Assembly: GCA_950097015.1 (NCBI GenBank)
Contig: CATNEN010000039.1
Location: 10,138,001 to 10,202,000, forward strand
Source: Macrostomum hystrix
Taxonomy: Eukaryota; Platyhelminthes; Macrostomidae
Reading direction: 5' to 3'
DNA length: 64,000 nucleotides
Shown piece after piece: positions 1-12,200 of the stretch. Numbering within the stretch: the first letter of the stretch is position 1; every line of letters begins with the position of its first letter. A program made the translations under genes and the position numbers. The notes under the pieces were generated by a model that was not told the DNA's origin, did no database searches, and saw only the letters and a program-made list of their open reading frames with translations.

Positions 1-19
1 TTAAAGCAACAGCTAAATT

Positions 20-375
20 CTAAGGCGGGGCCACATATATTTTGGTTTGGGAGCTTGTCGTGCACTTTAACGCCTTTGCCTCTCGCACCAAAGGTCCCTG
101 AGCTCGACTCCGCGGCGAGGCCAGATTAGCTAATTTGGGGTGCAGCCACGGAGAGAGGCTTGTGGCTTGTGCAAGGTCCAATAATTGTGCTCCTAGGCAC
201 AGTGAAAGTTTGCACTGCCTGACGTTGCAAAAGTCTGGGTATATGTACATACCTGTGTGAGCGTATGCCTGCATACGGTATCTGTGTGTGCTCAGCTGAA
301 TGGGCAGAATAGTTATCAAATGCTGTACCAGTGCCCATAGCCCACTTGCTTATATTACCAATATTATTATTAAAG
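20..375 (+). repeat. tRNA-derived SINE copy (partial dimer), family S1
   Basis: This is a dispersed element also found at 6990-7283 (-), 13249-13577 (+), 46735-46930 (+, decayed) and 55735-56015 (-). Shared landmarks are GTTTGCCTCTCGCA, a GGCGAGGCCA block, a CCTTGTCGTGCA block, a CTCAG-plus-CGGGCAGAAT block and a 3' ATTATTATTA tail. This copy lacks the A-box head. It is preceded by a short piece of SINE body, which looks like a partial dimer. Its tail ends about 15 bases before the STK11 acceptor at 388-389. Confidence 0.75.
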
Positions 376-389
376 GTGTGGAGTCTCAG

Positions 390-1723
390 CAGCAGACCTG
401 CCGATACCTCCCAGAGTCGCAGGCTCGCCACTATTTCTCGCAGGTGTTATGCGGAGTTGAGTACCTGCACTCTATGCGCCTAGTGCACAAAGACTTGAAG
501 CCGGGAAATCTGCTTCTAACACCAAAGCAGCAGGTGAAAATTGCCGACTTTGGAGTCTGCGAATGGCTGCCGGAACAGGCCGTCGGTGCAGCAGATGACA
601 CTGATGACGATTTTATTACCGGCAGTCAAGCTACACCTGCCATACAACCACCTGAGGTTAGACTAGAGAATTTTCTGGTCTCTTATAATTAGTAAACTTT
701 TTATCCTCACTTTATTAACTGCGGGGTCAGTAAGTCAGTTGTTATCCCCACTTCCTGATCCCCTCAGTAGAGAGTCTGCTGTTATCCACTTCCTGACCGC
801 CTCAGTAGGGAGTCTGCTGTTATTCCCACTTCCTGATCCCTCAGTCAGTAAGTCAGCTGTTATCCCCACTTCCTGATCCCCTCAGTAGAGAGTCTGCTGT
901 TATCCCCACTTCCTGATCCCCTCAGTAGAGAGTCTGCTGTTATCCCCACTTCCTGATCCCCTCAGTAGAGAGTCTGCTGTTATCCCCACTTCCTGATTCC
1001 CTCAGTCAGTAAGTCAGCTGTTATCCCCACTTCCTGATCCCCTCAGTAGAGAGTCTGCTGTTATCCCCACTTCCTGATCCCCTCAGTCAGGGAGTCAGCT
1101 GTTATGCCCACTTCCTGATCCCCTCAGTCAGGGAGTCTGCTGTTATCCCAACTGCCAGATCCCCTCAGTCAGGGTGTCTGCTGTTATTTATTGTGTGGGA
1201 TAAGTGAGCAGACTCACAATGTTCCCCTTCCTGCCAGGTGGCCAGCGGCTGCCGCAGGTTCTCTGGCCGCAAGCTAGACATGTACTGCTGCGGTGTGAGC
1301 CTGTACTTTATGGTGTGCGGCCGCGTACCGTACACTGGCCGCAGCGTCCTTCAAATCTACGAGGCCATCACGGCCGGCAAGTTCACAGTAGCCGACTGGG
1401 TCAGCCAGCCGTGCAGGCAATTGATTGTCGACCTGATGTCGCCCAGAAGCGAAGCTCGACCATCTGTTTCGGCGGCACGTCGATACGACTGGCTTGTAGC
1501 GGCTGCTTCAAGGAATGACGATGTCACAGACGGCAGCTGGTTAAGCCTGAACGACCTATTTCAAGTTGAATCGGAAGCCGATGCAGTTGATGGTTTAATT
1601 GGCGATTATCGACGACTGTCCGTGGACTCCGCGAACGCGTTGCCGGTTTCGGACATCCGGCTAGTTCGTGCACCGCAGGCCAAATCCGCTGGCAAGCATA
1701 GGCGCAGATGCGCCCTGTCTTGA
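390..1723 (+). CDS. STK11: Serine/threonine kinase LKB1/STK11, C-terminal part (5' end outside window)
   Basis: Two exons are visible, 390-656 and 1238-1723, joined in phase 0 (PPE|VASG); upstream exons lie off the window. LKB1 is a master kinase that phosphorylates AMPK-family kinases in complex with STRAD and MO25. The sequence shows EYLHS, the catalytic loop HKDLKPGNLLL (HKD, as in LKB1, not HRD), DFG, and the activation-segment PAIQPPE. After the junction comes FSGRKLDMYCCGV, matching FSGFKVDIWSAGV of animal LKB1. The tail after the kinase domain is short. It holds a basophilic-kinase-type RRLS site and ends RRRCALS, a CaaX prenylation box; vertebrate LKB1 ends in a farnesylated CKQQ. The 5' exon is preceded at once by a SINE, so its acceptor context is weak. 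Identity is very secure; the first exon boundary is less so. Confidence 0.93.
722..1193. repeat. Minisatellite, ~40-bp unit, in STK11 intron
   Basis: Tandem copies of a roughly 40-bp unit containing CCCACTTCCTGATCCCCTCA fill most of the intron between the two STK11 exons. Neighbouring units vary at AGTAGAG versus AGTCAGG. No coding signal is seen. Confidence 0.95.
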
Positions 1724-2370
1724 TTGGTTGACAGTAGTTTTAAGGCAGCTTTTCCTGCAGCCAATCAAATCGTGCCTAGAACAGATAAGAAAGAAATTGC
1801 ATCGCGCATGCATTTCTAATTGTGTGCATTGAAATAATTGAATATACTTATTTTAGCTTCGCAGTATTATACAGCATTCGTGGTGCCAGCATGAGATTTA
1901 TTATTAATTATTCTTGTCCTACATCTTACAAGTTGTAAACTAATTTCACTCGAGATTTTGTTTTACCTATCTATGCTGCTACAAGTAGCATCGTTCGACT
2001 GTTTCCTTTGCATTTCTATGATTCTGTCTTGTGCTGCCGTATCACGGTATTTTATCATCTATTCTGATTGGTCCTGCACTTTTCACACCCGTTTTGTTAG
2101 ATAGTGTATTGAACTTTTTCGATTCGTTTTCAAGAAAGTTGTTGCCAAAACTACGAATTTTATATTGCTTGTTATACTACTTAGCGTAGTAGCTCTCGTG
2201 TTATTGTTACCTGCTAGCTGTGTGTAAAACTGCCTGAAAAACTGTTTAATCAATGCTTACCTGTTGTATAGTCTGAATAATATTAGCAGAATTATTTTAA
2301 CGAAATAATTCTACACTCGACAATTGGATTCTAGATAATTTTCTCCTGCAGTCACTTAAAAAATACTTTC
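1724..2370. other. STK11 3' UTR and AT-rich spacer
   Basis: AT-rich sequence follows the STK11 stop. There is no coding signal and no clear canonical AATAAA close to the stop. It presumably holds the 3' UTR, then spacer up to the next tandem array. Confidence 0.5.
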
Positions 2371-2374
2371 TTCA

Positions 2375-3860
2375 CAGTTGGGTGAACAACTTTGGGGATA
2401 GCTACACTGTTGGGGTAACAACTTTGGGGATAGCTACACTGTTGGGTGAACAACTTTGGGGATAGCTACACTGTTGGGGTAACAACTTTGGGGATAGCTA
2501 CACTGTTGGGGTAACAACTTTGGGGATAGCTACACTGTTGGGGTAACAACTTTGGGGATAGCTACACTGTTGGGTGAACAACTTTGGGGATAGCTACACT
2601 GTTGGGGTAACAACTTTGGGGATAGCTACACAGTTGGGTGAACAACTTTGGGGATAGCTTCACTGTTGGGGTAACAACTTTGGGGATAGCTACACTGTTG
2701 GGTGAATAACTTTGGGGATAGCTACACAGTTGGGTGAACAACTTTGGGGATAGCTACACTGTTGGGGTAACAACTTTGGGGATAGCTACACTGTTGGGTG
2801 AATAACTTTGGGGATAACTACACAGTTGGGTGAACAACTTTGAGGATAGCTACACAGTTGGGTGAACAACTTTGGGGATAGCTACACAGTTGGGTGAACA
2901 ACTTTGGAGATAGCTACACTGTTGGGGTAACAACTTTGGGGATAGCTACACTGTTGGGTGAACAACTTTGGGGATAGCTACACTGTTGGGGTAACAACTT
3001 TGGGGATAGCTACACAGTTGGGTGAACAACTTTGGGGATAGCTACACAGTTGGGTGAATAACTTTGGGGATAGCTACACTGTTGGGGTAACAACTTTGGG
3101 GATAGCTACACAGTTGGGTGAACAACTTTGGGGATAGCTACACAGTTGGGTGAACAACTTTGGGGATAGCTACACTGTTGGGGTAACAACTTTGGGGATA
3201 GCTACACAGTTGGGTGAACAACTTTGGGGATAGCTTCACTGTTGGGGTAACAACTTTGGGGATAGCTACACAGTTGGGTGAACAACTTTGGGGATAGCTA
3301 CACAGTTGGGTGAACAACTTTGGGGATAGCTACACTGTTGGGGTAACAACTTTGGGGATAGCTACACAGTTGGGTGAACAAGTTTGGGGATAGCTACACA
3401 GTTGGGTGAACAACTTTGGGGATAGCTACACTGTTGGGGTAACAACTTTGGGGATAGCTACACAGTTGGGTGAACAACTTTGGGGATAGCTTCACTGTTG
3501 GGGTAACAACTTTGGGGATAGCTACACAGTTGGGTGAACAACTTTGGGGATAGCTTCACTGTTGGGGTAACAACTTTGGGGATAGCTACACAGTTGGGTG
3601 AACAACTTTGGGGATAGCTTCACTGTTGGGTGAACAACTTTGGGGATAGCTACACAGTTGGGTGAACAACTTTGGGGATAGCTACACTGTTGGGTGAACA
3701 ACTTTGGGGATAGCTTCACTGTTGGGTGAACAACTTTGGGGATAGCTACACAGTTGGGTGAACAACTTTGGGGATAGCTACACAGTTGGGTGAAAAACTT
3801 TGGAGATAGCTACACTGTTGGGTGAACAACTTTGGGGATAGCTACACAGTTGGGTGAACA
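2375..3860. repeat. Minisatellite, 32-bp unit, intergenic
   Basis: About 1.5 kb of a 32-bp unit containing CAACTTTGGGGATAGCTACA. Two main variants interleave (GTTGGGTGAACAAC and GTTGGGGTAACAAC), giving a higher-order pattern. It lies between convergent STK11 and NR2E. Open reading frames across it are repeat artefacts. Confidence 0.97.
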
Positions 3861-3989
3861 AGATCCAAGACATTCCGGTATTTATGTAAATCTCGTGCAT
3901 GCACACTTACGTGTGTGTATGTTCAAGTTTATTTTCACGATAATACACTTGTAGATTCTTACAAAACATCGAGTCTAAACAATAAGGAG

Positions 3990-4395
3990 CCTTAACAATA
4001 GCACTACCAAGGCACTTTGCCGCCCGTTTTTATACCAAGGGGTTTTTTGGCAGCGCTTGAATGCCAACAGCATTGGGTGGTGACTGATTGGTTGACAGAC
4101 TGTACGATGGTGTACTGTGGTCGAGCTGCGCCTAATATTTAGGCTTGATCAGTGAAACTTGAGAAATTGGCGTCAGGGTGTCCATAGTGGCCTATTTCCA
4201 CCTGTTGTAGCTCTTGAAGGTCCAGCAAATCCGTCTAGATAAAGTTAGGTGGCCCCCAAAGACGGAGATGATGCAGGCACATTCGGGTGACAGCTGATAA
4301 ATTTTGAAGGCCTGGCAAGGCCGCACTGAGGCGCAGTGCTAATTCGTGTATAGGTGTGTATGAAATGCACTAGCGCTTATGGGAAAAAACATCAG
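3990..4395 (+). repeat. Dispersed repeat R1, copy 1
   Basis: This aligns over roughly 370 bases, same orientation, with 56529-56908. Shared blocks include GTTTTTATACC, GGGTGGTGACTGATTGG, CCTAATATTTAGGCTTGATC, GGTCCAGCAAATCCGTCTAG and GGCGCAGTGCTAAT. It has no coding capacity and resembles no class I can name. Its 3' side is interrupted by the hAT-type element starting at 4403. Confidence 0.85.
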
Positions 4396-4581
4396 GCAGA
4401 GCTATAGGGGTGTTCGGGGTCGGGTCGGGTTTTGGTACCGGGTTCGGGGGTAGGTGTCCGGGTCGGGTTCGAGGTTCGGGGTAGGGTGTTCGGGTTTCCG
4501 AGTCGTTTTTTGGCACCGGGTTCGGGGTTTCCGGATTTTTTAATATTATTTCAGTTTTACTTAATTAGTATTGCCTTGTTA

Positions 4582-5089
4582 CAGGGGTCGGCAAACTCCG
4601 GCCCGAGGGCCAGATGCGGCCCTCGAAGCTCCCAAATCCGGCCCATTCTGACATCTACAGTGTCCTGTTTCATCTCTCTCGTGTCTAATCTCTCCCGTGT
4701 CTAATCTCTCCTGTGTCTCATCTCTCCCGTGTCTAATCTCTTCCGTGTCTAATCTCTCCTGTGTCTCATCTCTCCCGTGTCTAATCTCTCCCGTGTCTCA
4801 TCTCTCTCGTGTCTAATCTCTCCCGTGTCTAATCTCTCCTGTGTCTCATCTCTCCCGTGTCTAATCTCTTCCGTGTCTAATCTCTCCTGTGTCTCATCTC
4901 TCCCATGTCTAATCTCTCCCTTTTCTCATCTCTCCCGTGTCTAATCTCTCCCGTGTCTCATCTCTCTCGTGTATCATCTCTCCCGTGTCTCATCTCTCCC
5001 CTATCTCATATTTATACAGTCAATGCGGCCCGCTGTCGTCTTTTAGGTTCTCTCCTTGGCCCGCCAGCAAATAAGTTTGCCTACCCCTG
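4582..5089. mobile_element. hAT-type MITE nested in the outer hAT element
   Basis: The left end CAGGGGTCGGCAAACTCCGG and right end AAGTTTGCCTACCCCTG form the classic CAGGGGTCGGCAAACT-type hAT terminal repeats, with GGCCC-rich subtermini. The flanking 8-mers CCTTGTTA (4574-4581) and CCTTATTA (5090-5097) match at 7 of 8. The interior is almost wholly a 16-bp minisatellite. Confidence 0.88.
4670..5010. repeat. Minisatellite, 16-bp unit, inside the hAT MITE
   Basis: Tandem TCTCTCCCGTGTCTAA units with single-base variants occupy the centre of the nested MITE, so the array expanded within a mobile element. Confidence 0.93.
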
Positions 5090-5667
5090 CCTTATTATGT
5101 GATAAATCGTCTTTCAGAATCGCGCCAATTAAAAAAAATTACCTCGTGAACTAAACTGGCGTGCGCATAATGCACTGCACTAAGGAAGGACTTAATAATC
5201 GTGATCCAGTAATCATTCTAACGTAAATATATCATTCTATGAATTTTCGGCCCTGCATTATAATATTCCATAGTGAAAGGAATTATCTCTATATCTCAAG
5301 TCTAAACTGCATTATGTCTTATGTCTTTAATTATGTATTATTTTTACCTAGCCAGCTAGTTAAGTAGGTAATCCCACATCCAGGCTTACAGAGAACTTGT
5401 AGACCTTTACTAAACAGAGCAAATCATATTAATGATTATCTATTCTCTATATAGCAGGTTCGTTTACTGTCATCCATTCATTAAAGTTTTTAGCGACTTA
5501 TTTTTCTAGCATATTAGCTCTAGCCTTTAGCCTTGCTTTTAGCCTTAGCTTATAATTTATGTATTAGGGGCTAGGGCTACACTGTTGCTGACTACTGACT
5601 GAGACTGAGATGTCTGAGACTCTGAGAGCATGTCTGAGACTATAAGAGCAGATAAATGTGAACACAG

Positions 5668-5700
5668 TCAGGTAGGTCAGAGTCTACCTGACCTACCTGA
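5668..5700. other. Perfect 13-bp inverted repeat (hairpin)
   Basis: The arms TCAGGTAGGTCAG and CTGACCTACCTGA are separated by 7 bases, within the outer hAT-type element. This may be an internal structural motif of the element; no function is evident. Confidence 0.8.
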
Positions 5701-5960
5701 TCTTTTAGATGCTTATCAAAATCATAAGTACGACTGAGGAGTTGAGTAGTGTAGTCATAGTGGGAGAAGAGTTAACAATTGAAAAGTAGAAGGAGGAAAA
5801 GGCGGAATACTGGTATTTTAAGACAAACATACTGTCCTCAACCATGAATCCAAGTCCAGGAGATAGTCGGGTTAAGTTCGGGGTCGGGTCGGGTTTTAAG
5901 TCCGGGTCGGGTTTTGGGTTCGGGGTCAGTGTACCCGAAATGGAAACCCGAACACCCCTA

Positions 5961-6150
5961 GGCAGAGCCCACTATTCTGACCTTCGGCCGAATATCTCGA
6001 CTGTCTGAAGAGCTGGCGGCTTGATTCTTGTTTCAGAAGATGCGCAACAAAAAGTTGGCCCGTTTTCTTGAGTACCGTTCGGTTGCAGCACAAAAAATTG
6101 TCAGGGGTGGGGGGAAATTACACCTTGGTAGTTCTAATTTTAATTTGCAA
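5961..6150 (+). repeat. Dispersed repeat R2, copy 1
   Basis: Shares GAATATCTCGAC, GTCTGAAGAGCTGGCGGC, TTGATTCTTGTTTCAGAAG and ATGCGCAACAAAAAGTTG-type blocks with 54825-54975, and more weakly with 27620-27700. Same orientation in all three copies. It sits directly after the outer hAT target duplication, so R1 and R2 may have been adjacent before the insertion. Confidence 0.75.
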
Positions 6151-6282
6151 CTCAACTTTTTGCACGATATAGCGAATCCTGCATGCAGTTTTTCCGCGAT
6201 TAGTTTTTAGTATTCGTTTAGTATTGACTACTAACAGTAGCTAATTTGTGCAGTTGCAAGGGAAAATGTGTCATTCAAACAG

Positions 6283-9200
6283 TCATGCTTCACCGACTAC
6301 GGAGCCCGGTCCGAAACAGCCTCTCAGAAGGTCCTCGAGCCGTCTTTGTCCCCGTAGCAGTGGAGGCAGCGTGGCTTCTTCGAGCTGCCGTCGGGGTAGC
6401 GACCGCATGGACGTCAGGAGCAGAAGGCTGGCAGTCATTCGGCCGGAGCCCTGACTGCGGGTAGCAACCAGCAGCTCCTCCAACGACTGGGCGGCGTGCA
6501 GCTGCTCGGCTTCGACTAGAGCCAGAGTCTGCGAATCCGTTGGCGAGTCGGCGAAGGCATCTGCGGGTTGTGAAAAGGGGGATGGTGTGAAAACATAGTT
6601 TTTCAATTGCGGGGAAAGTCAAAGTAATAAAGGCTGGTGATCGAGAACCAAATCGAAGAGCCCACTATTCAAGGACAGTAGAGATCAAAGATTAGAAAAC
6701 TTTTTTCGAAAGACACATCTTCCTTGTCGCTCACCGCACTGAAACAACGCCACCGCTCTTAGAAGGCCGAGTTCGGCTGCATCGAGTCTGAGGTCGCGCA
6801 GGCGCTCCAGAATGCGTCGCATTCGTCGCTGCAGCGGCGTCCAACAACTGCGACCTTCGTCAGCCAATCTGGATGCAGCTTTGCCGTGCTGCAGCAGGTC
6901 TGGAAATGGGTGAATGTGCGACGCTGGCCCGGTTGATTCGAGATTTCTTCTCTGACTAACAACTTGTTTGAAATCTATGGGAATCGAGCCAACTCTGACA
7001 ACAATGGCAGTGGCAAATTTTAGTGGCAAATTCCCCATTCCGCTGACTCCTGAGCACTCAATTACACGGGTGTGTACATCTGCTCTGACTCTCATTTCCA
7101 GGCAGTGTACACTTTCACGGTTGATTTGGTATAGGCTCTCAAGGGCGTAAATTGCACGACAAGCCCCAAAGCATTCTCTCCGCGGCTCCGCCCCAAATGA
7201 ATGTGGCCTCGCCACAGAATCGAGCTCAGGGACCTTGGTGCGAGAGGCAAACGCGTTAACTGCTCTGCATCAGACCTTATTGCTTTAACTATATCTAAAT
7301 CTCATCAACTCCATTAGAATCTCATCAACTGCATTAGAATCTCATCAACTGCATTAGAATCTCATCAACTCCATTAGAATCTCATCAACTCCATTAGAAT
7401 CTCATCAACTGCATTAGAATCTCATCAACTCCATTAGAATCTCATCAACTGCATTAGAATCTCATCAACTGCATTAGAATCTCATCAACTGCATTAGAAT
7501 CTCATCAACATTAAAATACGAGCGCGTAGCCTTAACTCAATTATCTTGTAAACTCATCTCAATTTTATTTGAATTGTCTTCTTTGCTTAAGAATTCTTGC
7601 TTCTACATCTTGCTTTTTTCCAGGCAGCGCGTTAAGAGATGAGGATTTTAATCCCTTAACGGCATGATGCCACATTGCCGGGGGCACTGTGTCGCCACCT
7701 GCCTGTCTCGCCCGGATTGTCAGCTAAGAAATTCATAGAGTGAGCATATGAATGGCATCGACTTTTGCCTTGAGATATCGGAAAAATTCTGCGCTAATCG
7801 ATGCGCAAGCAAAGAAGGCAATTGCAATTCTGAATTCAAAGAAATATTCTAGTGAATTGCATGATAGTTGACAGATTGCATTGTGGATTGGCTTGCAGCA
7901 GATCTGCTCTGCGTGCCTCTATCAGTGGTTAGACAGACAGAAACTAGCACAGACTGACAGGGACAGACCATAGACAAACAGGCAGGCTTAGACAGGCATA
8001 CGTAGATACACGGGACATAAGAAGACCAATGTGGACACAGTAAAACACAGATGGACACAGGGTAACACAGGTGGACACAGTAAAACACAGATGGACACAG
8101 GGTAACACAGGTGGACACAGTAAAACACAGATGGACACAGGGTAACATAGGTGGACACAGTAAAACACAGGTGGACACAGGGAAACACAGACGGACAAAG
8201 TGAAACATAGGTGGACACAGGGAAACATAGGTGGACACAGGGAAACATAGGTGGACACAGGGTAACACAGGTGGACACAGGGAAACATAGGTGGACACAG
8301 GGAAACACAGACGGACAAAGTGAAACATAGGTGGACACAGGGAAACATAGGTGGACACAGGGAAACATAGGTGGACACAGGGTAACACAGGTGGACACAG
8401 GGAAACATAGGTGGACACAGGGTAAACACAGGTGGACACAGGGAAACACAGACAGACACAGAGAAAGACAGGTAGACACTGGAAAACACAGGTGAACAGG
8501 GGTAAAAACAGGTGGACACAGCAGAACATGCAGTAAGTGTACATAGAGACACAGATGGGCCCAGAGACAACAGGCACTCACAGTCGGCTGGCACTCCCAG
8601 CTGCCCGGCTGTCAACAGCAGCAGCTCCGGCCAAGCGTGTCTGGCCAGCCGCAGTCTGTCGGAGGCGGACAGTCGAGCGACGCCAGGAAGCCGGGACGCC
8701 CACGCAAGTCCGGCCTGCAGCAGCTGGGCAGCCAGGCCGCTACAATCCGGTGTCAGCGCCGCGGCGGCTGTCTGGGTCCACCAAGGCCACGTCTGCGAAA
8801 TTGCCATCGAACTGGAGGTTGTCGGGTGCGGCGTTGTAGCCGAAGCTGTCGGCATCGATGCACCGTCGCTGACGTCCCCATTTTCTTCCTGGCGTCGCCG
8901 AAGGCTGAGGTCCTCCACAACGGCATCCTCGTCACCCGCTGGCTCCGCGTCAGCATTTTCATCGCTGTGTTCAACTTGCTCGGCTTCGTCCGCGACCGTT
9001 TGCGGTAGTGCCAGCAGCTGGAATGCCGCCTGCGATGTAGATGGACCCGGAGCTGGCGGCCAGATTGGCAGGATGTGCGGATGTTGATGCTGCTGCCTGA
9101 ATGAGCTGGCCGCAGCAGCCGCGGCCGCCGAAGTCAGAGCGGCGGTGAAGGCGGGCTGGTAGATGGCAGGCATCCTACGGCAAGGTTTGGAAATGTCTTC

Positions 9201-12200
9201 CTTGAAAATGCTCTATCTGGGATTTTTGTAGTCAACGGTCTCCAGTGCTTTTTGGTGGTTGTTTTGCTAAGCAGGCGCCCTTTAGAGAACTTGCTCTATT
9301 AAAAAAATTAGTCTTCCAAAATACTAGGAGAATCGCCCCAATCTCTCTGAAAGAATCTCTCAAACTAAAATTGAAGTCCAAGAGAATCTTCATAATTCCA
9401 TGATAATTTCCCCAAATCCAATAGAATCTCCCCAACTCAAAGAGTATACCCAACTCCAGGAGAATCTCCCCAAATCCAAGAGAATCTCCCCAACTCAAAG
9501 AGTATACCCAACTCAAAAAGAATCTCCCCAACTCCAAGAGAATCTTCCCAACTCCAACGGAATCGTCTGAAGTCCGAGAGAATCGCCCCAAAACCAAGAG
9601 AATCTCTCCAATTCAAAGAGAATCTCCCTAAATCCAAGAGAATCCCCCCAACTCAAGAGAATCTTGCCAACTTAAACGGAATCGTCTGAGGTCCAAGAGA
9701 ATCTCCCAAACTCCAAGAGAATCTCCCCAACTCCAAGAGAATCTCCCCAACTCCAAGAGAATCTTCCCAACTCCAAGAGAATCTTCCCAACTCCAAGAGA
9801 ATCTCCCCAACTCAAAGAGTATACCCAACTCAAAAAGAATCTCCCCAACTCCAAGAGAATCTTCCCAACTCCAACGGAATCGTCTGAAGTCCGAGAGAAT
9901 CGCCCCAAAACCAAGAGAATCTCTCCAATTCAAAGAGAATCTCCCTAAATCCAAGAGAATCCCCCCAACTCAAGAGAATCTTCCCAACTTAAACGGAATC
10001 GTCTGAGGTCCAAGAGAATCTCCCAAACTCCAAGAGAATCTCCCCAACTCCAAGAGAATCTCCCCAACTCCAAGAGAATCTTCCCAACTCCAAGAGAATC
10101 TTCCCAACTCCAAGAGAATCTTCCCAACTCCAAGAGAATCTTCCCAACTCCAAGAGAATCTTCCCAACTCCAAGAGAATCTTCCCAACTTCAAGAGAATC
10201 TCCCCATCCCCAACTCCAAGAGAATCTCCCCAACTCAAAAAGAATCTTCCCAACTCCAAGAGAATCTTCCCAACTCCAAGAGAATCTTCCCAACTCCAAG
10301 AGAATCTTCCCAACTCCAAGAGAATCTCCTCAACTCGAACTGGTTCGTCTTGACTTCCAGAGAAGCCATCTGAAGTGGAAGAGAATAAACAAATCGCCAA
10401 AACAATAAACAGTGGGCGATCTTTGAGAACACCTCATTTGAGATCCAGTCAGCTATTGTGTGCTTTCTGCTTGTTTTGAAGACTCTGTTGGTCAAGCGCT
10501 TGAGTAAGTGCTCAAAGATTTCGAGTTGTTCATCGCCCAGCCATTCGATCTCGCCGATCGTCAGGCTGGCTGACTTCCCACGCTGCTTGCCTGGAGCCAA
10601 TCCTTGCTGAAGTGTAGGCGGAGACTCTGCAGAAGCTGCAAACAGCAGCTGGGCCGGTGCGTCGAGTGCTCTTGAGTCGTGCGTTGAGAAGCGATTGTTT
10701 TGCCAAGGTGTTGGACCATCTCTGCCCCCCTCTCCTGGCCGTGCGCACTCAAACCCACCCCCTTGACCGGTGGCGCCAGCTCAGGTCTTAATTATTTGGT
10801 AAATGTTTGGTCTGGCAAGTTTCTCATATAGCGCGCGACTGGCGTGGGGGGAGTTGGCGGCTCGGCTCGGCTTGCTCAAGTTTGAGTTGGGTGCGGTGGC
10901 CAGGGATGACTTCATTGATCGGCCAGGTGGGATTCTTGGGCCCCCACTTGCCGTTGCTGCTGGCTCGCTTCCCACCCCAGCTCCATCAGCATCATCTCAC
11001 TCATCTACTCACTTCAGGATGGTCTCTCTGCCCCTGCAGCGACTCCAAAATCTAAAATCCCACGCGCGGAGGGGTGGCAATCAAAGCATTGGCGACTCAC
11101 TCATGCAGCAGCAGCAGAAGAAGAAAACTCAGCGGTGAAAGATGACGAAACTGGAGCGTCAGAGCTCAGTTGAGGTTAATTAAGCAGCGGCGACCCCCTA
11201 CCTAGGAGAAACGCAAACACAAGCAGAGCTGTTTTTTTGTTTTACTTTTTCTCCGCTCATTTCCAGAGTTTTCTGCGGTGATTATCCTTCCAAATCGTTC
11301 CGCGAAATCCCATCGTCTGCGGCGGGTCGTGACCGAGGACGAGGTCTCTGAGATGATGAAGCTGCTTGGAGGGTTGCGCGTGGGAAACGATCAATGATGA
11401 GGCTGCTGAAAACACGCGACCGACCCGGCCGGTGTTTTGAGAAATCAATCCCTGCCAGAGCACAGCAAGCTGAGCGCGGTCGCACAGGTGAGAGAAAAAT
11501 TGGGGGCGAGAAAGCAAATGCGATTATGAGTGGGAAGACTGGGAGAGCAACAACACGCGACTGAGCACACTTCTCACATGAGCACCGTAGCTTAACACTG
11601 CACGGAAGCATTTACTGAGAGTGGACATGAGTTGAAAGATATTTTTGTATCGGCCCTGCTCCAGTTTCTGAACAGATTAGCGATTGTTCTCACGCTCGCT
11701 ACGTGGCCTCCCGCCCCTCAATCACTCTGGGCATCTGGACGTATAGCCGGGCCATTTCCAAATAGTAGGCAACTAGGGAACAGGTGCCCGCGTCTCAGAT
11801 ACCACTCAATGCGCGCGTCGCCTATAATGACCAGAATTCTTCTATAGATCTGCGAGAACCGCTTGTTATTGAGTCGTTGAAATCGGTTTATCCGGAATTC
11901 AGGTCAGCCAGCGGTTTTAAATAGTGTCTGAGTGCTGAGCGGGTCAGGCATATGGAGTCCCGATCAACATCATTTTGACATCATTTAATCCCCTACTTGA
12001 GGCGCGACAGCGGCGCCCACGTTAAGCATTCCCTCAGGGCCTGCGCCTAGCAACACAATGGGAGACTGTGCGAAGCAGGCAACTCTGCACAGACAATGAT
12101 AATGACAATGGCAAGGACAGATTGAGAAGGGAGTTTGGGATTAAGATAGTGAAGTTTTGTTATCGAGAAATTACTAGCCAATGTTCACAAGCTAGCCAAT

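Larger units (their letters stand above)
4403..5960. mobile_element. hAT-type non-autonomous DNA transposon (outer)
   Basis: The element starts TATAGGGGTGTTCGGG and ends in the inverted complement CCCGAACACCCCTA. GC-rich TCGGG/CCCGA subterminal repeats lie at both ends. It is flanked by the exact 8-bp direct repeat GGCAGAGC (4395-4402 and 5961-5968), the duplication length of hAT elements. No transposase is present. A second hAT-like element (4582-5089) is nested inside. The AT-rich remainder shows no gene. Confidence 0.85.

Noticed and set aside
722-1193. CRISPR-like regular repeats
   Set aside because: Units are directly adjacent, without unique spacers, in an intron of a eukaryotic gene; this is a minisatellite.
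7640-7720. A possible extra NR2E exon in intron 5
   Set aside because: Neighbouring NR2E exons join in phase and align with the receptor family without a gap, so no exon is needed.
7849-8581. Long Cys/Val/Pro-rich open frames on the minus strand
   Set aside because: They run across the 20-bp GGTGGACACAGGGAAACATA array in several frames at once. They are repeat artefacts read through the NR2E donor.
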